Source: Conchocele bisecta (Eukaryota > Mollusca > Bivalvia > Lucinida > Thyasiridae). Taken from it: a stretch of 64,000 nucleotides of DNA. The position numbers were made by a program, and so were the translations under genes. This document shows, in pieces, positions 1-11,700 of this stretch. The notes under the pieces were generated by a model, which saw nothing but the letters and a program-made list of their open reading frames with translations, made no database searches and was not told the origin of the DNA. The first letter of the stretch is position 1. Every line of letters starts with the position of its first letter. The DNA lies in the NCBI GenBank assembly GCA_029237695.1, contig CM055266.1:14128858-14192857 (forward strand), written 5' to 3'.

Positions 1-339
1 TAGGAAATATGTGAGACAAGTCCATGTAGGTCGAGACGAGGGAAATCTCACATGGGCGGGACTATACAGATATCCTCGTCTCTCTGTACATGGTGGGCAA
101 GAAATAGCGGTCACAATTCAGGTGTCGTGGGCATTGTTGCGGGCATCAATAATTGCCTAGAAATCTGCCAGTAACTGGCAACGAATCATGTAGATTGAAC
201 AGAATTGAAAGTGAAAAAAGACTGTAAAATGCGTTATTGATGAAATTCAGCAACAGCTACTGTCATTTCATTCTGAATATCAGTAATTTGTTTATAAAGA
301 ATATAGGCATACATGTATTTTTAGAATTGGTTAAAAATC
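1..339. other. No recognised feature
   Basis: AT-rich non-coding sequence. I see no open frame with recognisable similarity, no clear repeat boundary and no RNA gene. Confidence 0.4.
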
Positions 340-1275
340 CGGCTCGCTATCATCGAACAATGAAGGTGGGCCACCACCATTGATATTTCTTAGGTGATAT
401 TTCACACAGGCCTTTCTACTGATTCACTATCATGCTGTGACAAATCAAAGACCGTCATACCCCCTTAACCCCCGAGGTCAAGGTCACAATCTAAGTGTGT
501 TCATAAACTTAACGTTGAGGAAAATTCACCAAGCGTCTTGATATTTCACACATGCACTCTTCTAATGATTCACCATCATGATGTGACAAATCGAAAACTG
601 TCATACCGCTCACCTCAAGGTCAAGTTCACAATCTTAGTGCATTCATAACCTTAATGTTGAGGGAAATTTGTTATAATTTCCGTTTATTTTCTCCCCACT
701 TCTTGATATTTCACGACTGTCATACCCCTGCTAAGTAACCCCAAGGATATTTGTTTTAATTTCTGTTTCCTTTCACCAAACGTCTTGATATTTCACACGT
801 GCCTTTCCCTAATGATTCTCCATCATGCTGTGACAAATCCACGACCGTCGTACCCCTGCTAAACCCCAAGGTCACAATCTTATAATGATTCTCTATCACG
901 CTGCGACTACTCCACGACCTACATACCCCTGCTAACTCCAGTCATAATCTTAGTGCACTGATAAACTTAACGTTGATGAAAATTTGTTAATTTCTGTTTC
1001 CTTTCACCACGTGTCTCAATATTTCACATGCCTTCTTCTGATGGTCTATCATTCTGTGACACAGCTACGACCCTCATAGCCCCGCTAACTCGCAAAGGTC
1101 ACAATTTGAGTGTGGGGACAAAATGTTTATATCTGTTTCCTTTCACGCTTGTTGATATTTCACACATGCCTTGCTCCGAGTCCTCTATCATGCTGTGACA
1201 ATTCCATGATTCTCTGGTCTCCGCTAATCCTAAGGTTAAACATCACCAGGCGCGCTTCGTTGTCATCGGACAACT
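340..1275 (-). repeat. Degenerate tandem array, Helitron-like family F (reverse)
   Basis: About six diverged units of roughly 150-160 bp repeat the words 'cttgatatttcacac', 'ctgtgacaaat', 'aaggtcacaatctta' and 'cataaacttaacgtt'. The same units, reversed and better preserved, form the array at 29.0-31.8 kb. Near 1250-1275 the sequence contains a GTTGTC/GACAAC hairpin beside GCGCGCCT, matching the left terminus of the 29-kb copy, so this is an old minus-strand copy of the same element. Open frames here are by-products of the array. Confidence 0.7.
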
Positions 1276-1529
1276 GTTGCGCGAGTCCGAGCGAGCGTGT
1301 GCAGATATCTGCGTTGTATAGGTTTTACATACCTTGCATCTCCAGAACCCTTCCTCCGATTTACTTATTTACTTACCTCTTTATCATCTTCCATATTTTC
1401 ATTCTATAGCCTACTCATGTGGCTCACATACCCAAGGTCAAATGATCGATTCGGCTGAAATTTGGTAGGTCAATAGATTTCCCGCCCTTGAACTGGATGC
1501 TGTTTGCCAATGATATCCTAATTAATAAA

Positions 1530-1755
1530 GCTGGAACTGTTTGTTTGTTTATTGGTGTTTAACGACCAAGGTCATGTAAGGCCGGGCAAACCGGTTCTAA
1601 CCTGCTGGAACTGTACGAAATGGTGCTTAACGGCCCTTCAACACAACAGAGTATCATTTAGGGCCAAGCAATGTAGATGAAGAATAAAAATAATAGTAAA
1701 ATAGTATGTTAGATGTTAGAATATTTACTATATATTCAGCCCTGAAATCAGAATA
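1530..1755 (+). repeat. SINE-like element, left half (split by insertion)
   Basis: It begins TTTGTTTGTTTATTGG and contains GTTTAACG, AAGGTCATGTAAGGCCGGGC and, at the inner edge, ATATTCAGCCCTGAAATCAG. These are the successive blocks of the SINE family whose intact copy is at 16812-17142. The flank GCTGGAACTG (1530-1539) reappears as GCTGTGACTG at 7341-7350, a plausible aged target-site duplication with two mismatches. The right half resumes at about 7107, so the Ngaro-like element inserted into a pre-existing SINE. Confidence 0.7.
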
Positions 1756-2051
1756 ATATTGATTATTCCAACGTTGGAATAACTCGGGGGTTATTTTGCT
1801 GAAAAATAATGTTTACTTCCAGGTGTTGTTGTTGTGCGTCTTGGATGAGGCAGCTGCTTGCTGTGACGTCATCAGAATTGGTGTAGGTCGCGTCATGGAT
1901 ATTTGGGTACCTTGCGGTCTTCCTTTTCTAGCAAGCCCGCGGAGAGACCACATGTTTTAAAAAACACTTCCTAACTTCCAATTTTTCAGCGACGCGGAGA
2001 TATTGGGCACATATAAATAAACGGTGATAGTAATCACGGTATCTAATAATC

Positions 2052-3187
2052 ATGCCTGGTCGCGGAAAAGGACAAGCGCCCACGGGAACGAGTTGCGAAC
2101 CCAAAATCGCAGAAAAGACAGCGCCAAACACCAGTGGCAGTGCCGGCAATGGCAGTGGAGGACGATTTGTCTGAAAACATCGAGGACAACGATGGTAGTC
2201 GTGGTAGTGGAAGGGTCGTGGACTTCGAGGAGATTATAAGGGCGTCTAATGCGTTTGTTCCTCCCGAGACCCATCTCCCCGTGGTCCATGAAACCCCTTC
2301 CAACTGTCGCTGTCCCCATGTAAACAACAATGGTGCCCCCATTATTTCTGCCACTTCTAGCGGGGGGGACACCTCTTTTCATGCCTGTGCAAACAGCACG
2401 TTGTCCATCCGATGATATTTTTATACACATACCCGTGTCGCTAAGAGAACAAATTAGTAGAGGGGAATATATAAATTTGGCCCTCTTAGTGAAGGGAGAT
2501 GTTGAGCTAAACGACATTTGTAGTGGTAGCACATTCCAGTTGTCTGTGGATGGGGCCATAGAGGCTAAGCCTAAGGAATGTAAGGATCATATAAGTTCCA
2601 TTGAGAGGTGGACTGACGCATTCCTAATTTATATGGCGATATACCTGTCTCGTCACAACGACGAGGCCGTTGAGACGCTGCACTACATGCATAATATACG
2701 GGATTGTGCTGCCAGGCAAGGGGGGTTTGGCTGGTGCACATATGACGAACAGTTTAGACTGCGCCAGGCATCCGCACCAGTCTCCTGGGCCACTATAAAT
2801 ACGGAATTGTGGTGGCGTTGCACTCAAGTAAGGAAGCCAGTGTCGGTATCAGCAATTTGCAGACTGCAACGGCATCCAGGGCTGTTGGTACAATGTACAC
2901 ATGTAACAATGTACACTATAACAATGGTGTCTGTAAATGGCCAAACTGTCGGTTTACTCATGTACATGTATGTTCTAATTGTGGCTTGGGGCATAGGGCG
3001 AATCAGTGTGCTGGGGTCAACCTTGGAAACAATTTTCGAGGCCAAACTAGAACAAGCAGCATGTTTCAGCGGAGCCCCCCTGCAGGTCGAGGAATGCGGG
3101 GATTCGACGGGTGCACAAAGATTTTCAAGAGGTTTTGGTAGAGGTGCGCGCGGAAGCACAAGGGGATTTGGGCATCGTCCATACTAA
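2052..3187 (+). pseudogene. gag-like ORF of the Ngaro-like element (frameshifted)
   Basis: Three reading-frame segments follow one another. The first, with a basic stretch KSQKRQRQ and then an acidic stretch, reaches about 2400. The second holds IPVSLREQISRGEYINLALL, IERWTDAFLIYMAIYL and GWCTYDEQFRLRQA (about 2420-2805). The third, in another frame from about 2809, holds a Cys/His-rich stretch: CNNVHYNNGVCKWPNCRFTH, then CSNCGLGHRANQC. Gag-like ORFs of this retrotransposon group typically have such a block order with a terminal Cys/His cluster, from recollection of the family. The two frame changes mean no intact protein. The start near 2052 is a guess. Confidence 0.65.
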
Positions 3188-4745
3188 TTTAAACATACAT
3201 AATCTGGCACAGTCCCCTATAAATGTTGCGAGTTTGCGGGAGGCGCTCACAAATTATGATACCAATAAAGCTGTCTTTTTGCTAAATGGGTTTACAAGCG
3301 GTTTTTCTTTGAATTATTATGGCCCCAGGGTTGATAGAGACTCAAAAAATTTGAAATCGGCTTCGCAGGCCCCAGAGGTTGTGCACCAAAAAATTAACAA
3401 AGAAATTAAAGCGGGTAGGGTTGCAGGGCCCTTTCCAATTAGGCCGCTACCAAATTTAATATCGCCTATCGGGTTAGTGCCCAAGAAGTCATCAGGTGAA
3501 TACAGGCTGATACACCATTTATCTTATCCGCAGGGCGAGTCGGTCAATGATTTTATTGATCCGACTCTCTGTTCAGTTCAATATACAAGTTTCGACGAGG
3601 CAGTTTACATGTTGCAGGATCTGGGTCCGAACTGCCTCCTTTTTAAGCTGGACATTCAGAATGCATTTCGGTTGCTCCCCATAAGGCCGGAGGATTTTCA
3701 GTTACTCGGTTTCAGTTCAGGTGGTTTCTTCTATGTGGACAAATGTTTGCCTTTTGGCTGCTCTATCAGTTGCAGTATTTTTGAGAAGTTTGCAACATTT
3801 CTTGAATTCTTTGTATTAATTAAGATGCTGTCTGGAAGGCGGATTCACTATTTGGATGACTACCTTGGAGGGGCCAAATCTAACCAGCTATGCATTCAGA
3901 TCATGGAGACATTTAGGGAATGTGCAGGCGAATTGAATGTGCCTTTGGTGGAAGAAAAATCCGAAGGGCCTGTTCAGGTTTTGGTGTTTCTGGGGCTGGA
4001 GTTAGATTCGGTCAACATGGTGGTTCGTATTCCACAAGATAAAATCAGGGAGGTGGTTGATAAGATTCAGAACATGTTGGCTAAGAAAAAAAGACAACAC
4101 TAAAACTAATGCAATCATTGATCGGTTCTCTCAACTTTTGTTGCCGTGCCATTGCCATGGGCAGACCATTTTGTAGGAGGATGATAAATGCAATATGCGG
4201 CGTCACGAAACCACATCATCATTTAGCGATCAGCAAAGGCATTAGACAAGATTTGTTGATGTGGCGCGAGTTCTTCGCACAGTATAACGGGGTGTCGGTG
4301 TTCCACGACCGTTATTGGGTGACAAATGCAGATGCGGGGCTTTTTACAGATAGTGCCGGGGGCCGGGGCCTAGGTTTTGGTGCCTATTTGATAATTTCCA
4401 AGGTCATTGGGCATATTCAACATGGCCAGATTCTTGGCATGACAAAGGGTTTACACAGGACATCACGCTCCTAGAACTATTCCCGATCTTGGTTGCCATG
4501 TATCTATGAGGAAAGCAACTCTGTAATAAAAGAATATCATTTCAATGCGATAACATGTCCGTGGTGGTGCACATATTGAACACAATGACATCCAAGTCAC
4601 ACCGTGTCATGCATCCGATTCGTAGACTAGCCTTGTTATGTCTCGAATGTAACATATTGCTGAAAGCATCACATGTTGCAGGGTCAAAAAATGTGATTTG
4701 TGATTCCTTGTCTCGTTTACAGTTGTCTCGATTCCGAGTTGGCAT
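3111..4745 (+). pseudogene. Reverse transcriptase-RNase H of the Ngaro-like element
   Basis: RT block: SPIGLVPKKSSGEYRLIHHL, then motif A FKLDIQNAF (about 3650), then the catalytic loop YLDDY (about 3850), then the thumb-like VLVFLGLELDS. A shift in the A-run at 4085-4091 moves the frame. The next segment (4109-4474) holds QSLIGSLNF and the RNase H start LFTDSAGGRGLGFGAYL. A further frameshift and an internal stop near 4513 precede the last RNase H part, with VAGSKNVICDSLSRL at about 4675-4715. This block order is the usual RT-RH arrangement of DIRS-order elements. At least two frameshifts and one stop make it a pseudogene. Confidence 0.85.
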
Positions 4746-4761
4746 CAGAAGCCGATCCGCA

Positions 4762-5684
4762 ACCTTGTTTGGTGCCAGAACACATGTGGAGCACCTTCAC
4801 CACACAGCTGAGCAACTGCTGAAATCAAGTGTTTCACCAAATACTACATCAACATACACAACCGCTTTAGCGGCATTTTCAAATTTTCTCATACGGGCTA
4901 AATTACCACGGCCATGGCCTGCACCGGTTGAACACATTGTCCTCTTCATAGCATCTTGCTTTGAGCACGGTTTGGCGGCGGGTACGATTGCTACTTGTAT
5001 CAGAGGTATTAACTATTTTCATAAAATGCACAGTTAAATATCTCTGAACTGTTCATCATCAAAAAGCTATTGGAGGGTCGTCGCCGGTCTCGGTCTGGTG
5101 GCCCTGATAAACGTGCCCCCATTACCCCTGCCATGTTGGCAGAATTGTGTACAACACTTCCAGCAATATGTTACGTGTATGAAGCTAAAATGTTTAGGGC
5201 AGTTTTTATACTTGCATTTTTTGGCCTTCTGCATATTAGCGAGTTGGTAGTAACGTCGGCGTTACAAACGGGCAGAGCTCTTCAATTTAGTGATGCAGGC
5301 TTTAATGCGGACAAGACCAAGCTATCTATATCACTTCGTACATATAAAACGCACCAATCGGGCCCACCAACAGTTTTACGGTTGATGCAAGAAAGCAATG
5401 CAGACCCGTGTCCGGTCCGTTCACTGTTAAGTTACTTGGAAGTTCGACCAGCAACAAAGGGCCCCCTGTTTTGCCATGCCAATCGGATGCCAGTGACTAG
5501 GTCTCAGTTTGATGGCGTCCTTGCTAAATGCATGAAACATAGTAAATTGCATAGTACCATCATTCGGTCACACAGCTTTCGGATTGGCAGGGCAACACAA
5601 TTGGCTTCACTTGGGGTAAGCGGTAAGGACATAATGAGATCGAGTCGCTGGCGGTCAAAGGCATACTTGGGTTACATTCGTTGA
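4762..5684 (+). pseudogene. Tyrosine recombinase of the Ngaro-like element (broken)
   Basis: The N-terminal SAM-like half (SVSPNTTSTYTTALAAFSNF) runs to 5037 in one frame. The catalytic half continues in another frame from about 5040. The catalytic half contains LAFFGLLHISELV (about 5212-5250), then HSFRIGRATQLASLG and RWRSKAYLGYIR near the end. The HxxR pair and the C-terminal tyrosine are present. The first catalytic arginine, expected in the 'GLLR.SEL' box, is histidine (CAT), as a CpG transition of CGT would give. With the frameshift this copy cannot be an active integrase. It overlaps the start of the SGNH ORF. Confidence 0.8.
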
Positions 5685-5689
5685 TTCTC

Positions 5690-6325
5690 AGTAGACATCT
5701 TTTATGTGGTAAAACTCTTGCTAGTCGAATGGGGGAATTGTTCACCGGTCCCATTTGGGTAGTCTTATTTTTATTCACAGACTTTTGGTGCATCGGCGAC
5801 TCCATCCCCTATTGGGCCGGCATACATGCAGTGGCCAGGAATGAGACATTTACATTTGCCCGGGAATATGAAGATTGGGTGGTATGGCATAAGGGGAATG
5901 ACATGGGACCAGTTTAGACACAGTATTCAACTCCGGGTGGTGTTTCAAAAGCCCCAGGAATGATATTCATTCATCTTGGAGGGAATGACTTGACTTCATC
6001 ATCGAATTACAAGATATTCAGGCGGATTGCCAATGGTGTACAAATGGTCCATGATGCATTCCCGCAATCACTTGTTGTTTGGATGGATATCCTACAAAGG
6101 GCGGCCTGGAGTGGCGACTTGGCCTGCATGGAGTCGAAACGCAAAAGGGTTAACCGCTGGGGTAGGCAACAAGTCCGGAGTGTGGACGGTGATGCATTGT
6201 CGCTGGATATTAAAGTGGAACAGACCGACTTTTATAGACCCGATGGGGTGCATCTATCAGACAAGGGGCTGGATGTCTACCTAGAGGGGTTGAGGAACAG
6301 AATAATGGCAAGAATAGAAGCATAG
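5690..6325 (+). pseudogene. SGNH hydrolase ORF of the Ngaro-like element
   Basis: Block I is CIGDSIPYWAGIHA (GDS serine, about 5790), block III is FIHLGGNDL (Gly-Asn, about 5970-5995), and block V is RPDGVHLSDKG (Asp-x-x-His, about 6238-6265). These are the hallmark residues of the SGNH/GDSL esterase superfamily. An in-frame stop at 5915 separates block I from the rest. An ORF of this type is known in Ngaro elements and in some LINE groups; its role in transposition is unsettled. It follows the recombinase with a few bases of overlap. Confidence 0.75.
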
Positions 6326-6584
6326 TTGCTGAATTTTTGGCGGAAATTTATGCCATAAATTCTGTGCGGAAAAAATCCAGGCAGTCAGGGGGCGGTCTTG
6401 TGTGCACATTGCTTTATGGTTAGGGTATAAACAATACCGAAATGAAATTAGTGAATTATATATTATAAATTGTTTTTTCTCGAGTTTTACCCATGTACTG
6501 TGTTGGTACAGGTAGCTCAAAATGGTTGTGTGTGTCCTATCGGGCGTTCCCTCCCCCCCGAAACGTTTAGTAAAAGTAGTACAT
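6326..6584. other. Non-coding tail of the Ngaro-like element
   Basis: No reading frame with similarity. The sequence is AT-rich and leads into a 27-bp tandem array. Confidence 0.4.
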
Positions 6585-6840
6585 GCCGGGCGTTTCCCCC
6601 GGACAGTTATTACCAGGTATTTTCCCTGGACAGTTATTACCAGGTATTTTCCCTGGACAGTTATTACCAGGTATTTTCCCTGGACAGTTATTACCAGGTA
6701 TTTTCCCTGGACCAGGTATTTTCCCTGGACAGTTATTACCAGGTATTTTCCCTGGACAGTTATTACCAGGTATTTTCCCCGGAACATTTAGTAAAAGTAG
6801 TACATGCCGGGAGTTTTCCCTGGCCAGTTGTAACCGGGCG
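6585..6840. repeat. 27-bp tandem array with hairpin units
   Basis: Six to seven near-identical units built on CCAGGTATTTTCCCTGG plus a spacer ACAGTTATTA. Each unit folds on CCAGG/CCTGG. One unit lacks the spacer (about 6705-6725). Diverged half-related units (CCGGGCGTTTCCCCCGG, CCGGGAGTTTTCCCTGG) and the flank TTTAGTAAAAGTAGTACATG occur on both sides. The array lies in the 3' tail of the Ngaro-like element. Long frames reading VITVQGKYL or GQLLPGIFP are array by-products: 27 is a multiple of three, so several frames stay open. Confidence 0.85.
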
Positions 6841-7106
6841 TTTTCCCCCAGAAACATTTTGTAAAATTGTTCACCTAACAAAATTGGTACAAGAAACTTT
6901 ATTAATTAAAACGTAATTTGCAGATCGGAAAGACTTGCACATAATTGCCCCTCGATAGTTGTAATCATATGTTGGATCATGGTCGCCCCCTGGCTGCGTG
7001 ACTTTTCTATACATACTGAAACCGTTATTTGCCATTACTGGGTTAATTACATGTAATAAATGATGAACAGTTCATGTTGTTAAGTAATTTTTCTAGTCAT
7101 AAATAA

Positions 7107-7350
7107 TCCTGATCTGATGTCAGGTCCTCGCCACACCAGAATCACTTGGCCCCTCCCAAAAGCAGTAGGATCAGTAATAATCTTACTACTTTTATAATAT
7201 AACCCAATTCAACTACCAGGTAACAAAAGAGCCAAAGATAAAAACGTACCAGAGGGCCAAACCAGGCAAATAGTGATTCCCACAAGGAGGAACCCCTACC
7301 ATAAATTTACGTCGTCTCGTTCGCCCGACCACCACCCACCGCTGTGACTG
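7107..7350 (+). repeat. SINE-like element, right half
   Basis: Contains GATGTCAGGTCCTCGCCAC, CACTTGGCCCCTCCC, GAGGGCCAAACCAGG and CCGACCACCACCCACC, the distal blocks of the SINE family, followed by GCTGTGACTG (7341-7350), which pairs with 1530-1539 as a target-site duplication. Confidence 0.7.
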
Positions 7351-7545
7351 GGGCTTATGAGTTTTGCGACCAGTATAGATCCAGATCAGCAGGTGCATCC
7401 GCAGTCTGATCAGGATCTGCCCTGTTCACCATTTCATCAATGAAACTCCCATCATGCTTGTAACAAGCAATACAGATCGTAAGGCTACAGGAGTGTGCTA
7501 TTTGATCAGGAACTACACTGGTCACAAATCCCATAAGCCTAATTT
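7351..7545. repeat. Fragments of MITE-like family K
   Basis: GGGGCTTATGAG, GACCAGTATAGATCCAGATC, GCAGTCTGATCAGGATCTGC and, inverted, TGATCAGGAACTACACTGGT. Related copies lie at 20272-20350, 21582-21745 and 39785-39905, with fragments near 10030, 33720 and 54346. The repeated GATCAG/CTGATC words give a two-fold symmetric hairpin. No coding content. Confidence 0.6.
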
Positions 7546-7811
7546 ATTCCAGTCACTCGTCCACAAATCTGCAAGATTCCTGGCTGCGCGGCAACACTGG
7601 TAGATAATATCACAAGTAATTGTCAGGCAAGTTATATATATTGTATTACTACAATTCTGTTGTGTGTATTGCAACATAAAATATACATGACGATACATGT
7701 ACATGGCTTTAAATAAACTTAACCTCTCCATTGTCAAAGAATTATACTTATGTCACATAGATCGACAGACTTTGCCAGACTTTAAGAATGAAATTGCGTA
7801 GATGTGCAACT

Positions 7812-8116
7812 GTAGCCTATTTCACTAACATTGCAAAGTATACTTATCTAGGAAAGTGTACTTTGAGGGAGAAATTTTCAATTTAAGGATAAATTTATTA
7901 ATTTTTATTATACTGAATGTATTACATTATCACAGCCATTTTGGCTGTGATAATGTAATAAATTCAGTATAATAATTCTGCATACATTTAATCATCAGAT
8001 ATATGCAGTCGTTAGATCTGTATGAATTAATGCATTTCGGGAAAAATAAATGATTACTCGTACAAAGTATACTTTGCTAGAAAAGTATACTTTGCAATGT
8101 TGGTGAAATAGGCTAC
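7812..8116. mobile_element. MITE family B copy
   Basis: Inverted ends GTAGCCTATTTCAC and GTGAAATAGGCTAC enclose a nested inverted pair of AAAGTATACTTTG words and a central palindrome around CACAGCCATTTTGGCTGTG flanked by TTATACTGAATTTATTAC-type arms. Other copies are at 15563-15820, 44273-44580 and (split) 17319-19944. TGCAA occurs at both outer edges and may be the target duplication. Non-autonomous, no ORF. Confidence 0.8.
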
Positions 8117-8603
8117 TGCAATATACATGTACTTTAACTGTCAAAAGTTGGAAAATAATCCGTCACACACACACATCCATATCGCCAGATTAAAGCGTTA
8201 AATTTATATTTTCTCTCTATAAATAGCCAACTTACAATTACCACCTTCATATACAATTTACACGTACACATAAAATATGTAATTGTATAAACCTATTTGT
8301 CGACGACATTCAAAGATAAATCAGGAGTGGATTTGCTATGTAGGTCAACCATTATTCTGCTAGCAGTCAACTGATATTTTTCATAATTGGTAAATGATGA
8401 TCATCTTCATTCTTCAAATAGTTTGTACATGATAGAAAAAAAACACAAGTCTAACAGAACAGACTTCCTTTTAAAAATGTTACATTTCCAAAACACTTTA
8501 CAAATACACATGAAATATAAAACATTTTGTGTCAATAATAAACATGCAACTAGACTTAGTTCGTACACAAATTCCATCAACTGATTTATCTGAATGCTGC
8601 CCA

Positions 8604-8789
8604 TTATTGTAAAGCTGTAGAAATTTCTTCTATCTTGCGGTAAATTTCGTCGCGTTTATCAGTGATTCCCTTCTCGATCTCCAGGTACTGTGGCTTGCCG
8701 CGTTTGCCGGCCACAAGCTGTTCCGCCTGGGTGATCGCGATGTTTATCTGCTCCTTGTACTGGATGTCGTACCGGTTCAGCTCGCCCAC
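8604..8789 (-). CDS. RPN1 terminal coding exon
   Basis: 61 codons plus [42 protein letters not shown] and EEISTALQ. Matches the family C-terminus, including its AE.LVAGK word. Acceptor TTGTAG|GTGG. Confidence 0.95.
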   Translation of the reverse strand: MGELNRYDIQYKEQINIAITQAEQLVAGKRGKPQYLEIEKGITDKRDEIYRKIEEISTALQ

Positions 8790-11700
8790 CTACAATATTA
8801 TTAACCCTTTCAACACCACATGCCTGCATAGTGGTATTAGCAAAACGTGTAGATCTAGATGAGCCGGCTCGTGACGAGCCGTCTCATCAAGATCTGCACT
8901 TTTTGCAAGTAATTTTCATTTTTTTGTGAACAACAAGAAATGTGACCTGTCAGCATACGAATGCCCCCAGTGGCAGATTGGAGAAACTGTGGCAAAGAGA
9001 ATTAAGTGATAAGTATTCACAAGCACATTTATGAAAGTCAAAAGGTCATATTAAGGTCTGACAGTGTTGATGTGCGACATCTGTCCAGAAGTATGATGTA
9101 TTGAAATATTAAAGTAATCAAGTGATATAGAACTTATGACAGAAATTAAAAGCTCCGGCGAACTTATTAGTGTGTGAAAAAAAGTTGTCGAGGTCAGAAG
9201 GTCAAGATCATATCAAGGGCAGCATGGATGTGTGGCACTTGTCCACAGGTATACTGTGTTGAAATATTTAAGTAATCCTTCAAGGGATAATAGAAGTTAT
9301 AACATAATTTCGAAACTCTTGCAAACTTTGTAGTCTGAAAATCATTTTGTGACTGTTGGATTGGTTGCAAAATTAACATATCAAAATCCATTCAAGTTAC
9401 TTAGGGGTGAAAGAGTTAAGGAATAAAAGCATGGGCTGTTGCGCTTACTGTAGTACGAAAAACTTTTTTTTTTTAGTTTGCAGATCAAATGTTTTTCATA
9501 CTACAGTAAACGCAACTGCACATGCTTTAATTACTTACATTTACATTGAATTTTCGAGAGTTTCAAAAATGTAAATAACCAAATACGGCATTAAAATGAG
9601 GAATCTTATTGTTTTACGTCATTTTGTCACAATTCATAGAACAGCGACGTTACTGGTCAATAATGTGACGTTATTGACAACGACAATGACGTTGAATCAA
9701 CATCCCGCGACATCACATGGGGCTAATGTAATGAAATGCAATACGTTGAATGGGCATCTCCATTGTTAATTTAAGGACACTGTAAATATTAGCGATAGAT
9801 AGGGGTTTATGTTCGTTCACCAGCAAGGTCATAAACAGACCGGACAGCACCTGTATGAGGGGAGCACCATACACTCAGGGAATGGAGGAAGTGGGTTTAT
9901 CGGAGGAAGGGGGTCTATGGCATTTCTGGCCAGTCTAGTCAACAAGTGCACTATAACGGCCTTGATTTCAGGACTGAATATATTTTTTTCTCCATGTAAA
10001 TATTCCATACTGATTTTGGGAATTAGCAGCCTAATATGGATCTACACAGGTTGCATGAAGAGTGGCAGCTATTTCCCAGACTGGCGAACAGTGAGGACCC
10101 TGATCCACTGGTCTGTGTCTATTGCGGTTGCACATACCATGAGCCACATCTCTCCCAACAGTCAGAAATAACAATGAAGAAAGAAATGTATGCTTTCATT
10201 AACAAATTTTTCACATGGCTCAATTTCTTGTAAACTGAAGTCTATTGACCCTTTCAACACCACAGGAGGGTATAGTGGTATTAGCAAACAGTGAAGATCC
10301 AGATGGTCTCATCAGGATCTGCACTTTTTGCAAGTAATTTTCATATCTTCGAGAGCAATGACACTTCCTGTTCATAGATGGACTAGCCTGAAAATCATTT
10401 TGTGACACTTGGATTGGTTGCAAAATTAACATATCACAATCCATTATGTTACTTAGGGGTGAAAGGTTTAACCACTTGGTTGATTTCCTTGATCTCCAAG
10501 ATAAACCATATATGGGAGTAAGTTAGAAACTGCTACCTTCTCGGACAGATCAGATCCCTCGGACTTGAGCTGGGCCTGGAGTGCCGTCAGCTGCTGGCTC
10601 AGCTGTTTGTAGTCACCATCAATCTTCTTACGGCCATTCACGAAGCTCGCCTGCTCCTTACTGCCCTTGAACTTGTCGATGGCGTCGTCGTAGCTCTGGT
10701 AGAGGGCGCTCCGTTTGTCCTGAGTCGACTGCACCTCCTCCACCAGGCTCGCCACTCGCATCTTGCTCTCCTTCGCTTCATCCTGTGGAGATAAGTTTAG
10801 TCGCACCTTGAATGCTGGGAAACTTGTGGGCTATCAATAGTTCAAAAACAGCAGATTCATTTAGTTCAGTTTCTTTTATATCTTCATGTAAATATGAATA
10901 TATCTTGGAATATCATTAGAATCGAGTGCGGAGATATATTTACAGAAAGAAATAAGGAAAATATATACATATGGGATATAATTTCATCATCATATAAAAA
11001 GCTAAAGAATAGCAGGCGACAATTAATTTACATGCATATTTACTTTTAATTCTCCCTGTAAATATCAGGAGTACGTCTTAGAATTTCATAGAATTGATTC
11101 CGGAGACATATTTGCATTTAGAAACAAGAGTGCCGAAGGTCACAATATACGCCTGTCGAGGCAAGGCCAGTCAACAAGGGGAGATGGTTACGATCCGTCA
11201 AGTAGAACACAAGTTCTTGTCTGGACAAGGGTAGAGTGCGAAAATTAAAAATGGCCACCAAGGGGAGATAAGTCACAGGAATTTTTTATATAATCAATAT
11301 GGTCCTTCAACTTGCCGTGATAAACATGTTTATACTGAATTTGGTTACGATTGGTGAAGTAGAACTTGAGTTATTGCGTGGAGAAGGAAAGAGTGCGAAA
11401 ATTAAAAATGGCCGCCAAGGGGAAATAAGTCATTAGAAATTTTTGAAAATCAATAGGCTTCGTCTTGCCGTGATAAACATGCATACCGAATTTGGTTTAT
11501 ACGATCGGTGAAGTAGAACTCTAGTTATTGCGTGGACAAGGATACAGAGTGCCAAAAATAAAAATGGCCGCCAAGGGGAGAGAAGTCATCGACAATTTTT
11601 GAAAATCAATAGGCTTCTTTGTCTTGCCGTGATAAACATGTATACCGAATTTGGTTACAATCCGTCAAGTAGCCCTCTAGTTATTGCGTGGACAAGCTGT

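Larger units (their letters stand above)
1756..7106 (+). mobile_element. Ngaro-like (DIRS-order) tyrosine-recombinase retrotransposon, decayed
   Basis: About 5.35 kb between the two halves of a SINE. Coding order is gag-like, reverse transcriptase/RNase H, tyrosine recombinase, SGNH hydrolase, all on the plus strand. DIRS-order elements integrate with a tyrosine recombinase and therefore lack an integrase and target-site duplications; none is seen here. The SGNH ORF after the recombinase points to the Ngaro group rather than DIRS1. Several frameshifts and stops make it non-functional. Split direct repeats expected at Ngaro ends were not found by eye. Boundaries are inferred from the interrupted SINE and are good to about 10 bp. 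Confidence 0.8.

Noticed and set aside
6281..6916. Repetitive proteins of 89-168 residues on both strands
   Set aside because: Products of the 27-bp tandem array, whose length is divisible by three.
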